Assembly (NCBI RefSeq): GCF_000165425.1
Contig: NW_001798980.1
Location: 125,178 to 189,177, forward strand
Length of the DNA: 64,000 nucleotides
From: Paramecium tetraurelia
Taxonomy: Eukaryota > Ciliophora > Oligohymenophorea > Peniculida > Parameciidae
Direction of reading: 5' to 3'
This document shows positions 24,442 through 38,428 of the stretch, piece after piece. Position 1 is the first letter of the stretch. Each line of letters starts with the position of its first letter. The notes beneath the pieces were generated by a model. The model was not told where the DNA came from, made no database searches, and saw only the letters and a list, made by a program, of their open reading frames with translations. A program made the position numbers and the translations under genes.

Positions 24442-24684
24442 TATCCAGAAAATGTAGGAAGATAATTTAAACTAGTTAAAGTATCTATTTGCCTCTTGAA
24501 AAATAATTTGACTTTCTTTTCTAAATTAAGCTAAATATGGAGGAATGGAATTTTAGTAATCAATATGATGATAGTCTATTGGTCTGCTAGCATAAAAATT
24601 GTTGTATATTTTTTTCAAAATTATATATAAAAAGATGTACAAATTCGTATTTTATAAAAAATATTCTCAAAAAACTATAAAATA

Positions 24685-26357
24685 ATGAAAAAGTCAAATG
24701 AGAATGAAAGGATAGCTTAACAAATATATGCCTCTTAGATGCAGAAATTGTAGGGCAAGATATTGGAGAAGAAACTCACTAAAGTATGTTCAAAATAGCA
24801 ATTTGAGAGCCAATCATAAAATATCTCGAATAACAACAGTCCGGTAATGGGTCGTTAAAAGTCGTATGAAAATTTATAGAAGGTGAATAGAACATTTATA
24901 AACCCAACTCTTCAGGTGTCTCAACAAAAATTGAGCAGCATTTTAAATGTTATGGCAGGCTAACAGACGAAACCTAAAATTTAGAGTTCATTTAACAATG
25001 AATTAATGGATACGGTGAAGATTACTCATAAATTGCGTAAGAATTAATCTATGATTCATATCGACCAATAATCACCATAATTAACCAAGAATTCTTCGTT
25101 TCATCGTCCTAACTCGAGTGTCAAAATAAAGAATAGCAATAGTATATCTTATGAGTAAACCCAATTTTAAAAGATAAAAGATAAAATAAAATAGCTCTTA
25201 TAAGAGAGAGATAATAATTGGTAATAAGATCAAAAGGAAATGGCTTTCATGATAAAACTAAATTAATCATTAAACCAATTACTTTCAATAGTTTTTTAAG
25301 AGTAACAAAATACTCAACCTACTTCTACTTAAGATACAAATTCTAGTCTTCAAATAGATAATTTTTTTAAGAGATAAATTATCATTCTATAATAATCTTA
25401 CACTCAATAAATGGAAAAGAAAAAACTAGAAAATATTCTCACTTCCATCAAAAGAAAACATGAACATGTTCTCGTCGAATACAATCAGCTATTAGAGCAA
25501 AAAAGATCATAAGATGATTAAATAAAGAATTTGGAATAGCAAATCTAAGGACTAAAGACTCAAATAAGTTCATCTTAGAAGGAAATAGAGAATGAGTAAG
25601 GTATATATGAAAGTATTACAGGTAGAATTTTTGGAATTGAAGTATCTTGTTTAAGGACAATTCGAGGCAATCTAAAAGTTATTACAAAGAGAACAGTTGA
25701 CAAAAATATTCTTAAAGAGAGTTGGAGATAGTTCTATAATAGAGTATTAATAATGATATATATTTAAGCATGTTCGATTAATTTATATCAAATGCTGAAC
25801 GGACAAATTTGGATGATACAGAGGGGAATCTAAATGTTGATGTTTTGCCTTCTAATAAGTTGATTTCTAAACAGAAGCTAGCAGTAACTTAGGATTAAAT
25901 GAGTCTACCTGAGAAAATTCTATCTTAATATGAAGAAAATTATAAGGAACAATTGAATTTATGCGACTCTTTGTTAGCAGATGATTCTAGTAATAATCGA
26001 ATTCACATGTTTTTAGGAGTTAATGATTCAGAGGAAAGCAGTTTTGGATATATGGGAAAGGAATAGGCGACTGAGATTAGTTGTTATTTTAATGATGCTG
26101 TATAATTTGCTTAGGGTACCATTAAGATTAAGAGAATACAGACTGTTTCAAAGGATAAGTTGAAGATCAATATGATGGATGTAAAATTGGCATAGGCTGC
26201 GTAAGATATATTTTAAATGTGTAGTTTGAAACGTCAAGAATTAGTTGAATAATAATAGCTACAATAATAGAAGATCCTTCCAGATTATCTGATTGATAAT
26301 GAGAATGAAGAATCAGAGGTGAATTTGTGCGATGATGATGATGAATAATAGTTTTGA
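24685..26357 (+). CDS. Gln/Asn-rich coiled-coil protein
   Basis: Spliced product 540 aa with two 25-nt introns (the second at 25744-25768 ends AAG). The N-terminal half is polar and rich in S, N and Q. The middle is coiled coil (MEKKKLENILTSIKRKHEH, VEYNQLLEQKRSQDDQIKNL, FLELKYLVQGQFEAIQKLL). The C-terminal third is acidic (EGNLNVDVLPSN, NENEESEVNLCDDDDE). No enzymatic domain or membrane segment. Possibly cytoskeletal or basal-body associated, but that is only a guess from composition. Length minus introns is a multiple of three. Confidence 0.7.
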
Positions 26358-26465
26358 TTTGAATCGTCATTTTGGCTCGTTCTTTATTATTTAATATAAA
26401 TTCCAATTCTATCAATCAAAATAAAATATTAATAGAAGAGATTGAAAATCAAAATTTTTAGAAGT

Positions 26466-27564
26466 TCAAAACCATTTCTTTAGTTTTCCTTTCATCCAAA
26501 CTCCTTTCCTTTCATTCCCTTCCTTAGAAACAAATATCCCAATTCCATCTTACAATCCTTACTTCCATTGTCCCTTGTAACAACGACCATCACTATATAG
26601 CATTTCTCCATATCCATGTTTAAGTCCTTCCGAATATTGACCAGTATAGATTCGTCCTTAAAAATAAGTTAAATCAAAATTTATCGCATACCATCACCCC
26701 ATTTCATCGTACCATTTCCGTGTTTGGTTCCATTTTTCCAATAGCCTTCAAAAACCATCTTCCTATCTGGCCATATCTACATTTAGGAATAAGATTTACA
26801 AATGATCCATAACCATGAAATTGATCATTTTCAAATTCTCCTTCATAAACACAACCATCGGCTAATCTAATGATTCCAAGTCCATTTTTCATTCCCTCCT
26901 TGAATTTCCCTTCATAAATGGATCTGTCATTGTATATCTCTTTGCCCATGCCGTGTTGTAATCCCTTTTTCCATTCTCCTAGTAAATAGTGACACATGAT
27001 ACCTTAGTAAATGCGACCATCTGAATAGACATACTCGCCAATTCCATGGAACATACTGTCAAGCCATGATCCCTTGTAAGTCTCTGTGCCATTGACATAG
27101 ATGGCTTGTCCTTGGAGCTCATTGGAAGCCCACTAAGAAATATTATTAAAATATTACAGTTCCTTCGACATAGCTAAGAATAATAAATATATAAGATACT
27201 ACCTATCTTGGAATGAATATTTACCTTTTCCATTAGCTTTGCCATCCTTCCATTCTCCTTTGTAGATGGCTCCGTTCTTCATTAATATTGAAGTCGAATC
27301 GGAATCAGGGAGTTAATGGGTGTCGAAACAGAATTTGGATTGTTCCACTTGGGTTGGTGCTGAAGTCTCTGGGGAGTGCAAAGTGGTCATGAGGGATTTA
27401 CGAACTTTATGACCTCTGTAGAGTGCTTATATGACAATGATTTTATTCTCATCGTAAGTGGGGGAGGGGTCTTCTTTGACGAGCATTTCAGTTTGTTTGT
27501 GCCCACTTGAATCCATGGTGGGTAGATCTTCAGTAGATTCTGGTAAGCTCTTGCAGATGCCCAT
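26466..27564 (-). CDS. MORN-repeat protein
   Basis: Spliced product 320 aa. After about 105 N-terminal residues it contains about ten MORN repeats of the form YxGxWKxGxxxGxGxxxxxDG: IYKGEWKDGKANGKGKY, TYKGSWLDSMFHGIGEYVY, SIYEGKFKEGMKNGLGIIRL, VFEGYWKNGTKHGNGTMKW, IYTGQYSEGLKHGYGEMLY and CYKGQWKQGLQDGIGIF. MORN repeats bind membranes or act as scaffolds and are common in ciliate cortical proteins. Five introns (29, 25, 24, 23 and 35 nt) are needed. The 35-nt one (26657-26691) ends AAG and is well supported, because splicing restores WGDG-RIYTGQ. It starts MGICKS, so N-myristoylation is possible. Confidence 0.92.
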
Positions 27565-27757
27565 TTGGAATAGTGTTTTATCAAATTATTTTATATTACG
27601 AAAATCCTTATATATTCTAGACTAATGGGGGTGATCTGGGGAGGAGTACTGGGAATAATCTTGGAGGAAATGAGGAAATGGTGAAGATAAGTTGAAATTA
27701 CTTAATGGGATCCTAATTTGTCAATTATAATGTATAATCTAAATATTATATTTAAAC

Positions 27758-30700
27758 ATGTTTGCAGACCTCATTCAGCATATAAAAAATACAAGTCCAT
27801 AATTTGTTATCGGACAATATGCAGACGCTTATGATAATTATAGCAGTTGGCGTATGTGCAAAGTGATCAATCTCTCAACTGATTCGGTCACAGTTCAATA
27901 CGATGGGTGGAGCTAGAAATATGATGAGACTCATAAACTTAAAGTAGGAAGGGTCGTGTATTTTAGATCACATACTGAACTCTACACAGGTGCTTAGAAG
28001 AGTGCGTCTCGAGAATTCTAAATAACCAAAGAAGTGGATCACATTCAATAGGTCATCGAGAAAATGCAGAAGTTGATAGTAAGCAATTTTGCCAATGTCG
28101 AAGCACACGACGTCTGTCAATTTGTGAGAGGAGAACTCTATCTACTAATTGATAGTGTCATGCAAGAATAGTAATGCTACACTCAGGGAGAATTTAAAAT
28201 GACTACAGATCTAATCGAGGCCTTTATACGATTCTTCGTCGAATGGGCAAATAAGATTTTGGAGAAAATCAACATCTATATCCAAGGCGTCCAAGCACAC
28301 CCCCTAATTTATTATTTTCATTTGGACACCTGTCTAGTATCCTGTCATCCCGAGATGTTCGATACCCTCACCAAGATATTCAACGGAAGCGGACCCAGAT
28401 GCAAGCGTTATTTCCAGAGCAATGAATCCCAACTCTTGAAGATGTACTCTATCTCCGATCGACACTCCCAGAATGTCCAACAGGGCTTCTTCAAATATTT
28501 CCAAGATTAAAATGGCTTATAAGTAATCGAGAATTTGATAGCTTGGCAACACAGCGAAGGAGAGACCAAATAAAAAGTGCCTTTTGGAATAATCAAGAAT
28601 ATCCTACCCTTGGTGGAAAGTATCTATAAGAGTTTCCCCACGAGCTAAAATAGACAAGAATGGCTACTCAAAATGAAAGACATGATCATCAATCGATTAC
28701 ACAAGTTGACAACTAATGATCTTAAGGAATCCAATCTAAATCCTGTCTTCCAGATTTTTAAGTTGATTCCGTAACAGTTCTCCTCCATCATCAACATCTC
28801 CTAAGAATGTGAAGCCACAGAGATCAAATTAGCCATCACCTTAATAAAGTCATCCATTCTTGAGAAGAAAATCAAGGGTGTCAAGGAACTCACTGAAATA
28901 ATTGACAAGGTGACAACTTCCAAGAACTCAATGATGTATCAGAGTATAACGAGCACCTATTTCAATCCGGATAGATTGGGCAAATTCCTTCAAGAAGAGA
29001 AAGTTTTCGACATTCTTCTCCAAGAAGCAGGACATGCCGAAGTCTTTAAGAGAGCAGCCCCTATTCTGAGATTTATGGTTGATCAAGTGAATTCAAGCAC
29101 CAAGGATATCGAATAACTATGGGAGGCAAGTTAGATGAGACATGAAACAGAAGCTCAGAGTGTCTACGAAGTGATCAGTGATATTGCCAGAGTGATGAAT
29201 CACGAATAAACAGAGATAATCTTTACTAAGTTGACAAATTTTAGTTAAAAAGACATAGATCTGAATTTGATCAATTTCATGAAGGATTTCACTTAGAGTG
29301 CCTAGAAGAATCCGATTTGGAAAAATAGAGCCATCTATACACTCAACATGATGTGGAATTTACTTTAAGACAAAAGCGATCTCAACCCTAATCTCCTTGA
29401 ACCTCTAATGACTGGATTCATCTCATGTCTGAAATAGGAACGTGAGTAGTATTAATAACTGTGTTTGGAGAACTTGAGGAAGAGTTATTCATTCCCCTAA
29501 TGTTTGCACATCCTATAAAAAATCATTGAGAGTTATGGGTAAGGATAGGTCTACTTTTCAGTTTCCTCAGAGGATAACCTTAATAAAATCATGAAAGAAC
29601 ATTAAATGATTGATCTGATTGTTAAGAACCTTGAAAATTATAAAGCCAATGTAAATACTTGTTAAGATTGTTTTGCTATTCTGACTGGTAAAGTTGCACA
29701 TGCTTAACGAATACAATACAAAATGGATTTCCTTGAGTATATAGCTGCAAGTCCCAAGAAGTATGAGTTTTCACTTGAAAATTTTAAGAAATTATGGAAT
29801 ATCCTCATAATCAATCCTATTCATGAAACTGATCGCAATCCCATGCTAGATTTCTTAGTTAAAGGAGGATTCAGAGTGAAAGAGGATTTATTCAAAAACA
29901 TATTCTGCAACATCAATTATCCAATCAAATTATGCTATAGGAGTATCGAAAAGTACTTTATGCAATTAAATCAAAAAAATGGCTCAATCAATTGCTAAAA
30001 GTCTTAAATCCGAATCATAAAGTACGATCAGATCATTGGTATAAATTTCTTCTTCGATGTGGTCTTCAATTATCCAGATGCAGATTAAGCCATCTAGACT
30101 CTGTTATAATTGCACATGAGAACAGAGAAAGCAAATTAAGTGGATTAGAAATTGCAAATGTGGAACTCTCTGCTTATGAAATGCAAAGAAGCTCTGAAAT
30201 AATCCAATAACAGTTAAGTGTAAGTCTAAAATGTGATTAAGTGTCTCAAAGATCTTGTGACTGGAATCGAAGGGAAACAATACTTTAATACGAGTAGTCC
30301 AGCTATCACTTTCACCAAGTTCTAAGTCTAATTGGGCAAGGATGAAAAAACCTTAAAAGAAGTATCTCTCCCTTCTAATTCCACTTTGTTAGCAGTGAGA
30401 AAAAATTTGAATCAACTTTACAATTTCAATCAATAAGACTACGATATGTTTTTGGCTAATCATGATATGAAGATCAATCAAGACAATGAAGAAGATTTGA
30501 CAATCAGTTTGTTTGAGGAATCCAAATCGAGAGATAAGCCAGACATCATTCTGTAGAATATCAGTCAGAATATGAATTCTTTGTGTTTGAGCATTCGTAA
30601 ATTTAAGGCTACTTTGAGTAGCAATACAGAATTATCAGAGATATTGTTTGATTTGTTGTAATCTGAGAATTATGAAGACATATGGGAAGTATTGACATTG

Positions 30701-33700
30701 ATGCCACAAAATAAGCAAATAAAAGATAGATTGGATAGAGGAGGTTCTGATGAGGAGTCATGGAGCAAGATCTTGTACTTCAATTGCAATAAGAAATTGT
30801 TATATTGCTTGCAAATATATGAAACTATGATATTATAGGATAAGAATGTATTACAATATTTTTTGAAGACTAAAGGATGTCAGAGTATTATCAATTATTA
30901 TCTGAAGAGACAGGAGAATGAATTTACTAATCTATTCAATTTGAAATGTTTTGCACAGATTGCTAAAATTATAGGGATCTGCAGTATTAAGGATTAAGAA
31001 ATCAATAGGAAATGTGTCAAATACATCATATATTCCTTGTAAAAAATAGAAAATAAAGTATACTAAGACCCTTCTGCAATTCAGAGTTTTCTGTAATACA
31101 ACTTTAGAATAGCCTCAACTGAGAATGTGGGCGACATAGAGTAGATGAAAAAAAGCTTAATAGAATTGGTAGACCCTTAGATCAGAAAGACTTTGTGCCA
31201 ATAATTGATTGATTTGAAGCCACTCCATAAGCATTTCTAAAATTTGGGTGACAATTTGTAAGATGTCATGAAACTGAAAAATTAGGCTGAATAATATTTG
31301 GAATTGTACGCTGGAGTTTTAGAATAGACAAACAATAATGATTTAACAAGGATTACTCAAAGATTGCCTTAAATATTGATTAGTTTCTTGTAAGAGGAGG
31401 AGACTGAGAAGATACTCCTATAGGCATTCAAATTGATATGCATTTTGGTGACAAAATGTTAAGAATCGTTACTAATGATAACAACAGATGATTAATTGGC
31501 TGATGCAATAATTAGCAGTCTATTTCAATTAAATGGGAAAACACTACAAAGTCAGGACACAAGAAAAGCAGGGTATGAAATAATTTAAAAGTTATTCGCC
31601 AATTAGAAATTGATGTTGATTTTCGAACAGTATTTTTCTTGTGCCTTTTGGAGAACAAGTTCAAACACAAATTGGAATATCGTGTAAACATAATAGAGTA
31701 AGAGTCAAACTGGTTTCGTTGGTTTACGTAATCTGGGATGTATTTGTTATATGAATTCATTAATGCAATAATTATTCACCTTACCTAATTTCAGGGAAAG
31801 CATTCTATCCCTGAACCTTGAGTAAGGATAACAGACCGTTGCATATCAATTTTAACTTTTACTCTCCGCATTAAAGAATTCATAAAAGCAATTCTATGAT
31901 CCTACTAATTTTTGCAATGTGCTTGGACCAAATTATAAACCAATCAACTTTTATGAATAGATGGATGTTGATGAATTCTTCTTGTAACTCATGGACAAAT
32001 TGGAACTCGAACTCAAACCATTAAAGAGAGATATAATTGTACCAAAGAGTTTTGGTGGATTTATGAGTACAGAATTTATAAGTAAAGGATGTTAACATCA
32101 ATCTTCAAGAGAAGAATTATTCTTGGCCCTTTCATTGCAAGTCAAAAATAAAAAGAACATTTATGAATCCATGAAGATGATGACTGATGGTGAAATGCTT
32201 GAAGGTGATAATGCATACATGTGTGAGAAATGCGAAAAGAAGGTGCCAGCTCTAATGAGAGTCTGCATTAAGCAATTGCCTAATGTATTGATCATGGTGT
32301 TAAAGCGTTTTGAGTTTAATTATGAAACCCAGTAGAAGTTTAAGTTAAACGACTATTACGAATTCCCAACTCAATTGAATATGAAGCAATTCACCAAGGA
32401 GTACTTATAGAAGCAAGATTTTCAAGACGTCGAAGATGCCGATAGACTCATTGTGACTGAGTATTCGGATGAATATTATGATTACCACTTGAGAGGAGTG
32501 ATTATTCACGTCGGTACTGCTGATCATGGACATTACTATTCATTAATCAAAGATGCTCAAACTAATAAGTGGTATGAATTCAATGATATTCTTGTTAAAC
32601 CTTTTGAGTTTGGAGATTTGGCAACTGAAGCATTTGGTAATGATGACAAGGGTAGAAGCAATTAATTATTAAGTCGATCTAAAAATGCATATATGTTATT
32701 TTATGAACGCAAGACTTATTTTGATGAAAATGGCAAGCCATTGAAGAATGATTAGGAATTACGATGGTTTTTCAATAACAATAAAAATGAAAAGTAAAAT
32801 GATGAAATTCTGATTGATAATATTAAGTTTTAAATCAGTTAGGTTATGTTCGATGAATCCTTTTTTGAGTTCAGTTGTGCTCTATTGGATGAGGGATCAT
32901 AAATTCATATCGGAAGATTCTGCTTATAATATTTCCTCACTGTTGTCATCCGTTTCTAAGAGAGAGGACAATTTGTGCCAAGATATTTGGAAAAGTTAAA
33001 ATTAATAACCAGGAATTCAGTTCAATTGGCAAATGAATTTCTGGTTTCTATTCAAAATGTTGATGTTCTAAATGAGTTGATCCTCTAAAATCCCATCCAA
33101 GACATGAGAGTAATTATAGGTGGTCTGATCAACGATGCCATCAAGTGTCTTATGGACAATGAAAAGTTCGCCTCATATAAAGAATTCAAGCAAAAGAGCA
33201 ACTTAATTCAACTGACCCAATCTATGATTCACTATATCTAGAATAGGAAGAACTCTGATTAAATCCAAAGGATTATCTACCAATTGTCATTGAATGATTT
33301 CAGCAAGACATACTTACGAGAACTGAAATTCGTAGGGAGAATCTTCCTATACTTTTTAGATGAACCACCTGTTGGCGCTGGTTACATTGAAATTGCAGAT
33401 CCCAATGTCGAATAAAAATTACTCAAGATCAACAAATAATATATTAGGAATGAATAGTAAAATCCACAAATTTTGCAATAGTAAGAGAATCTTAAATTTG
33501 ACAATCTATACATTGATTACTCCTACTTGGTTATGGCTCTTAATTAATTGATCTACTAGGATGATGACGAATTGTGCATGCTCGATGATCCTCTGCTCTT
33601 TAAAAGACTCCTCAGCATTACATTCACGAGACAAGCAAGGTTGGCTTTGAAGGAGGCAATACAGAAATATATACGACTAAACAACAACCCTTGGGATCAA

Positions 33701-34508
33701 AGTCTAGCAGTTGTGTAGACACTCTATGAACACATGAAGGATTGCGATGAGAAAGACTTAAAAACAGCCTTGATCGTACTTAAAGGAATAGGTGAAATCG
33801 ATGATGCATACAACGAATAAAGAGTACATTATAAATTTCAATTTAGTTAACTTTGGTGGCTGAAGCTTATATTTCTGCTTTGAAAGACAACCTGGGTTAC
33901 TGGTATTACACATCGATTATGTTTGATTATGTAATAAAGGTAATTGCTTATTATCATACTCCACTAGATCTGCACAAGATTGAATTTTCAGAAAGCTTTC
34001 GCTGAAGTCTTGAATCGAAATAAAGGGGTCTTGAAATTGATGTACCAGTGGCTAAAAGAATCATAGAATCCATTTTAAAACTTCTCATAATAAAGGGTAT
34101 ATATGATCGATAATTATTTTACAGTGGAAAGTCTTTAAAAAGAGACAGATGAATGTGTTGGCTTAGGATATAACTGAAAAACTGAATAAATTCTAGGCCT
34201 TGTCCTAAAAACGAATAGAGTCACTTGAGAAAATCATGAGTCAATAAGTTGTGAATAGTAGTGGTTATGATTCTGATACAGTTCCTAATCTTGAATAATA
34301 GGTTGATGTCATCATCCCAGCAAGAACATACCTCAATAACTTCGAGACTTGTGGCTATTCAACATGGACAATCGGAATCAATTTAGGAGATATGATGGAA
34401 TTAAGATAAAACAATATGATTAAATGGGTTTTCAGTACGGATTCATCACTTGCACCTCCCAACACATAGACACTAAAATATGAAAATCATGTTTCCTTTA
34501 TGAAATGA
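27758..34508 (+). CDS. giant USP9X-like ubiquitin-specific protease
   Basis: Spliced product about 2223 aa with only three introns (23, 28 and 28 nt), all near the 3' end. The catalytic core begins at about residue 1310 with GFVGLRNLGCICYMNSLMQQ (Cys box). It continues through NFYEQMDVDEFFLQL, a CEKCEKK zinc-site half and LPNVLIMVLKRFEFNYETQ to the His box DHGHYYSLI and the FNDILVKPF region. Cys, His and the oxyanion Asn are present. The large helical N- and C-terminal regions match the USP9X/USP24/USP34 class. The N-terminus carries a module with VQYDGWSQKYDE that resembles MBT/Agenet-type Tudor folds. It should remove ubiquitin from substrates. Substrates are unknown. Confidence 0.92.
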
Positions 34509-34521
34509 TCAATAAATATCA

Positions 34522-37500
34522 TCATTTAATTAAATCATCTAAAGCTTGGTTAAATTCGCTGGGCACAACCGATTTGTATGGATACAAATCAACCGCTTGT
34601 TAATTCTACTCTTCAAATTGTTATTATAACAAACTCTTGATCTCAGGCTTAATCGTATTTAAATATTCTTTAGTTTTTGTAGACATCTCCAGAGACAACT
34701 TTGGTTGGTTAAAGAAAATCAAATAATTTTAAAACTTTTTAATCGAATCTAAATGTGTTAATGTTATATTGTACTAATTAGGTCAGCACTTTTAACTTGT
34801 ATGTCCTTAAGGAATTCAATCAAATACTCTTCCTCGACAGGGGAACCTTCCTTGATGTTTCTATTCAAAAATGACTTCTCCTTAGGCTTTCTCTTTCTAA
34901 CACCAGTAGTCACAGACATTGTGTAGGATGACTTTGACATTCCTGATTTCCCACTTACATCACTCATCTAATCGAAATCAGCATTAACTTAGGATGGTGC
35001 CAAAATACCATGTTCTTTCTTCTACTCTTAGACTATTCTTAATCTCTCTAATTTTTAAATGAACAAATGTTGTTAATTCAACAAATGGTTCACTTTCAAA
35101 GAGAATGCCAATTATAAATGATCATCAATATTTATTTATTTGTGTCTTAAACATTAGGCTACACTTTCCCACTCTTCTGCTTTACAATAATAATGAATAG
35201 CTTATTCATGATTCTTCAAATATTCTTAAATTTATCCACAATCCTTCCATCTTCCAGCTGCCAATAAAATCTAATTGTAGTTTAACAAATAATCCTCCTT
35301 AGGATCAAAAGACAGAATTCTTTTAGTATCTAATATTTCAGAAGATGCTTAAACTGCCTTTTCATACAATCCAGCACTTTCATAAGCCAATGATGCTTGA
35401 TGATATTGCTTTTAATTATTTAGATAGTCTCCCAAAGCTTCCTTCACTTTCCTCATCATTACCTAATCATTTCTATACACTTCCAATGCTATTCTAAATC
35501 TGCTTTGTTTTCTGATCAATTCAATAGATTTTTGTTTCTATTCCTCATTCCCTTCTGACAACACTTTGATAGCCTTATCGTAATTCTTCAATTCAATATG
35601 AATGGTGGACTTCATATCGATAGGATCCTTTATTTGTGAGTATCGTTCCAACATAGGCAAATATTCTTTAGGATCCTTCTAAGTGAATTAAGCAACCTAT
35701 TTGACCAAATCGAAATCATATGTTCCTAAAGCTACCTCAAACATCTTATTAGCATCTGCTAACCAACATATGTATTCCAAGACTTGCTCTGACTTAATTT
35801 TATTGTGCTTTCTATTATATAATTGATATTGTACTTGTAAGGCTTTTGTGTGGCAGGATTCAAATGGGGTGGCACTTCCTCATGATGCTGCTCTAATTGT
35901 CTCAGTTTCAAGGTCTTCAATAGAGCATCTTCTACTTCACTGGGCTCCTTCTTTAACATTGCTGTCACTATGGTGAGAATGTGAGTTTCCCTAAATTCAA
36001 AGATATAAAATACTCCTTCATATTGTCAATCAACTTTTAACAGACATAATTAATTTTGGATGTTCCCAAGGTTTTATCCACTATTAACACCTTCTGATGT
36101 TTGTACTGTTCAGCTGTCAAAACATAAGGAAGTTCGAAACTTATTTCATTATTTAGAGATTGGATAAAGAGTTATAGATACTGTTCTGATAGTTATTCTA
36201 CGATCTAGACATCCAATTCTCCAGAGAAATCAAACATCAAATTCATGTCTAGTTTATGTTTTCTGATCATTTCAAAGCAAGTCTTATATTGCTTATTATC
36301 ATATAGTTGTTTGCAGAGATGCAGAGCCATGACTCTTGGTGCTGTTGTTTCTAAATTTCCTCTTGGAATTTAAACAATAAGTCTATCCAAGGAAACAACG
36401 GCTAAGATCTTAGCTCCTCTCTCTATGTTACTAATATTCAAACTTTTTTTATCAATTGAAATAGGCTTATTAAGATCTAGTATATATAAATTATGAAATT
36501 GATCAGTTGTGTTAATAGTAAATGCTAGAAAATGATCAAAAAATGCAAATGATGTACACTCATTAGTGACTAGATGATTGTTTAATGTTAATCTACTATT
36601 AGACTTCAAACAACCAAGCCATTCATTATGCTGCTGGATCTTGACGTCATATACATTTTATTCTTTATTGGCCAGATCGAATTCACTTAAGCTTTCCTCT
36701 AGTGATTGATCATATATAAACTTTTCTCCAAATCTTGAATGTAATATAATCTAGTGACCCTTTTTAGTCAATGCTGAAATCTATGTTGGTTAAGAGAATT
36801 CTTTTCTCCATATATTTATAATCTCAAAAGTTGGTGAGATTACAACATCAACTAACTTATCACTTTCTGCCTCGTGCACTACAAAAACAGCATGACCAAA
36901 AATAACATCTTATTATTTATCAGAATAGCAAATCAATTTATGAGCACAATCGATATCCAACTTCACTTTACCCAACAGGTTAACATTATCAAATATACTC
37001 AGAGTTCCATCGTATGAATAGATATAAATAAATTAGTCATAATACACTAAATCTATTTGACTGTCCACCTTTAATTAATAATGACATAAGGGTGGTGGAA
37101 TGACTCCCTTCTTATAATCACTGACTAATAAGGTATCATAATCAGTAGATAAACCTATTGAAGTATTGTTAAAATGATAATTGAGCCAAAAGATATTCAT
37201 ACTGTTCTCATTAAATACCACTAAAGTATTGTTCTCAATAAATGTATAATCAATTAGTTTCTCAAATTTAAATGCTTTTTTTGCATACCATTTATAATTT
37301 TATCTTAAATGAACTGTTATTCTGTCACCTTGTTAAATAGCCAAAATGATTCCGTCTGGACTCCATTTGATATTTGTAGAATCCTCAAAAATGTTGAATT
37401 CCAAATGTCTCAAACCATTCTTCTCCCAAAATATCACTTATTTATCTTGAATACCAGCAATGAATTAACTATTAGGTTACCATGAAACTGTATTTACAAG

Positions 37501-38191
37501 ATTCCTAGGCTTTTCAAAGATCGCCTAAACTAATCCTCCTTCAGGGTCTGACTTACTTGGACTTCTGAATTTTTCCAATTATACATCATAAGTCTCACAT
37601 ACTCTACCTTCTTGAATCGCGTAGTTTAATGAAAAAAACTAATTCATATTTACAAAAGCTTATACTTTTCCATCGTTTTTAAAAGAGATCGATACCAATT
37701 GATCAAGAATTCCCTCGATATTGATTTCCTTTGTTGGTTCTAATTGCACATCAAAGCTCACCAACTTTCCATCTCCGCAAACAACAACTAGTTATTCCTG
37801 ATTGGGATTCCAAGCTGCTCCCAATACTCCACACTCAAACTATCCAACCACTTCTGCTTCCTCTTTATACACTTTGACTATAGCTCCATCTCTATAAACT
37901 ATTATTAATTGATCATTTTCCATCAAATATTGGAATGACAAGATTTTAGAATTATTCTAAATTTGAGCACCCACTTTGTAAGTTGTTTATATCTAAATAT
38001 TAATCATATCAAATACGCTTAGTTATTTATTATTGTATTCGTATTTGATAATATTGGATTCCTTATCAATAACATACAGGACTTTCGATAATTCATCAAA
38101 GGTAAACGCTAATGGTTGTGAGATTTCATAACTAATCAAATAATTGTCAATCTTTGTACCTTTGTTAACATTGTATTTATATTTCTTTCAT
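34522..38191 (-). CDS. ELP1: Elongator complex subunit 1 (ELP1/IKI3)
   Basis: Spliced product 1189 aa, close to ELP1 size, with four introns (28, 23, 23 and 26 nt). The N-terminal half is made of WD40-type beta-propeller segments (VLGAAWNPNQEQLVVVCGDG, NTVSWQPNSQFIAGIQDKQV, STNIKWSPDGIILAIQQGD). The C-terminal half has the helical ELP1 features YICWLADANKMFEVALGTYD, LPMLERYSQIKD and ALGDYLNNQKQYHQASLAYE. The conserved basic C-terminal tail is present (RKRKPKEKSFLNRNIKEGSP, then EEEYLIEFL). Elongator modifies wobble uridines of tRNAs. The stop lies only 13 bases beyond the stop of the convergent deubiquitinase gene. Confidence 0.93.
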
Positions 38192-38428
38192 TAATTAAAA
38201 AAATAATTAATTAATTAAATACAAATAGTATATTATTTTTAATCATTAATTTAGAGAAGAGTTATGTTATTTTGAGATATTCAAAGATGCCAAAAATGTT
38301 CTAAGTTATGAATTTCAAATATTACCATTTTTCAATAATTTTAATAATAATATCACATGCCATTGGTTGCAATTTTTGTGGTATTTAAATTTGTGATTAA
38401 AAACATAAAATCCTAGAGTTTGTCTTAT
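38192..38428. other. intergenic region upstream of ELP1
   Basis: AT-rich spacer with no recognisable gene. It presumably contains the ELP1 promoter. Confidence 0.5.
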
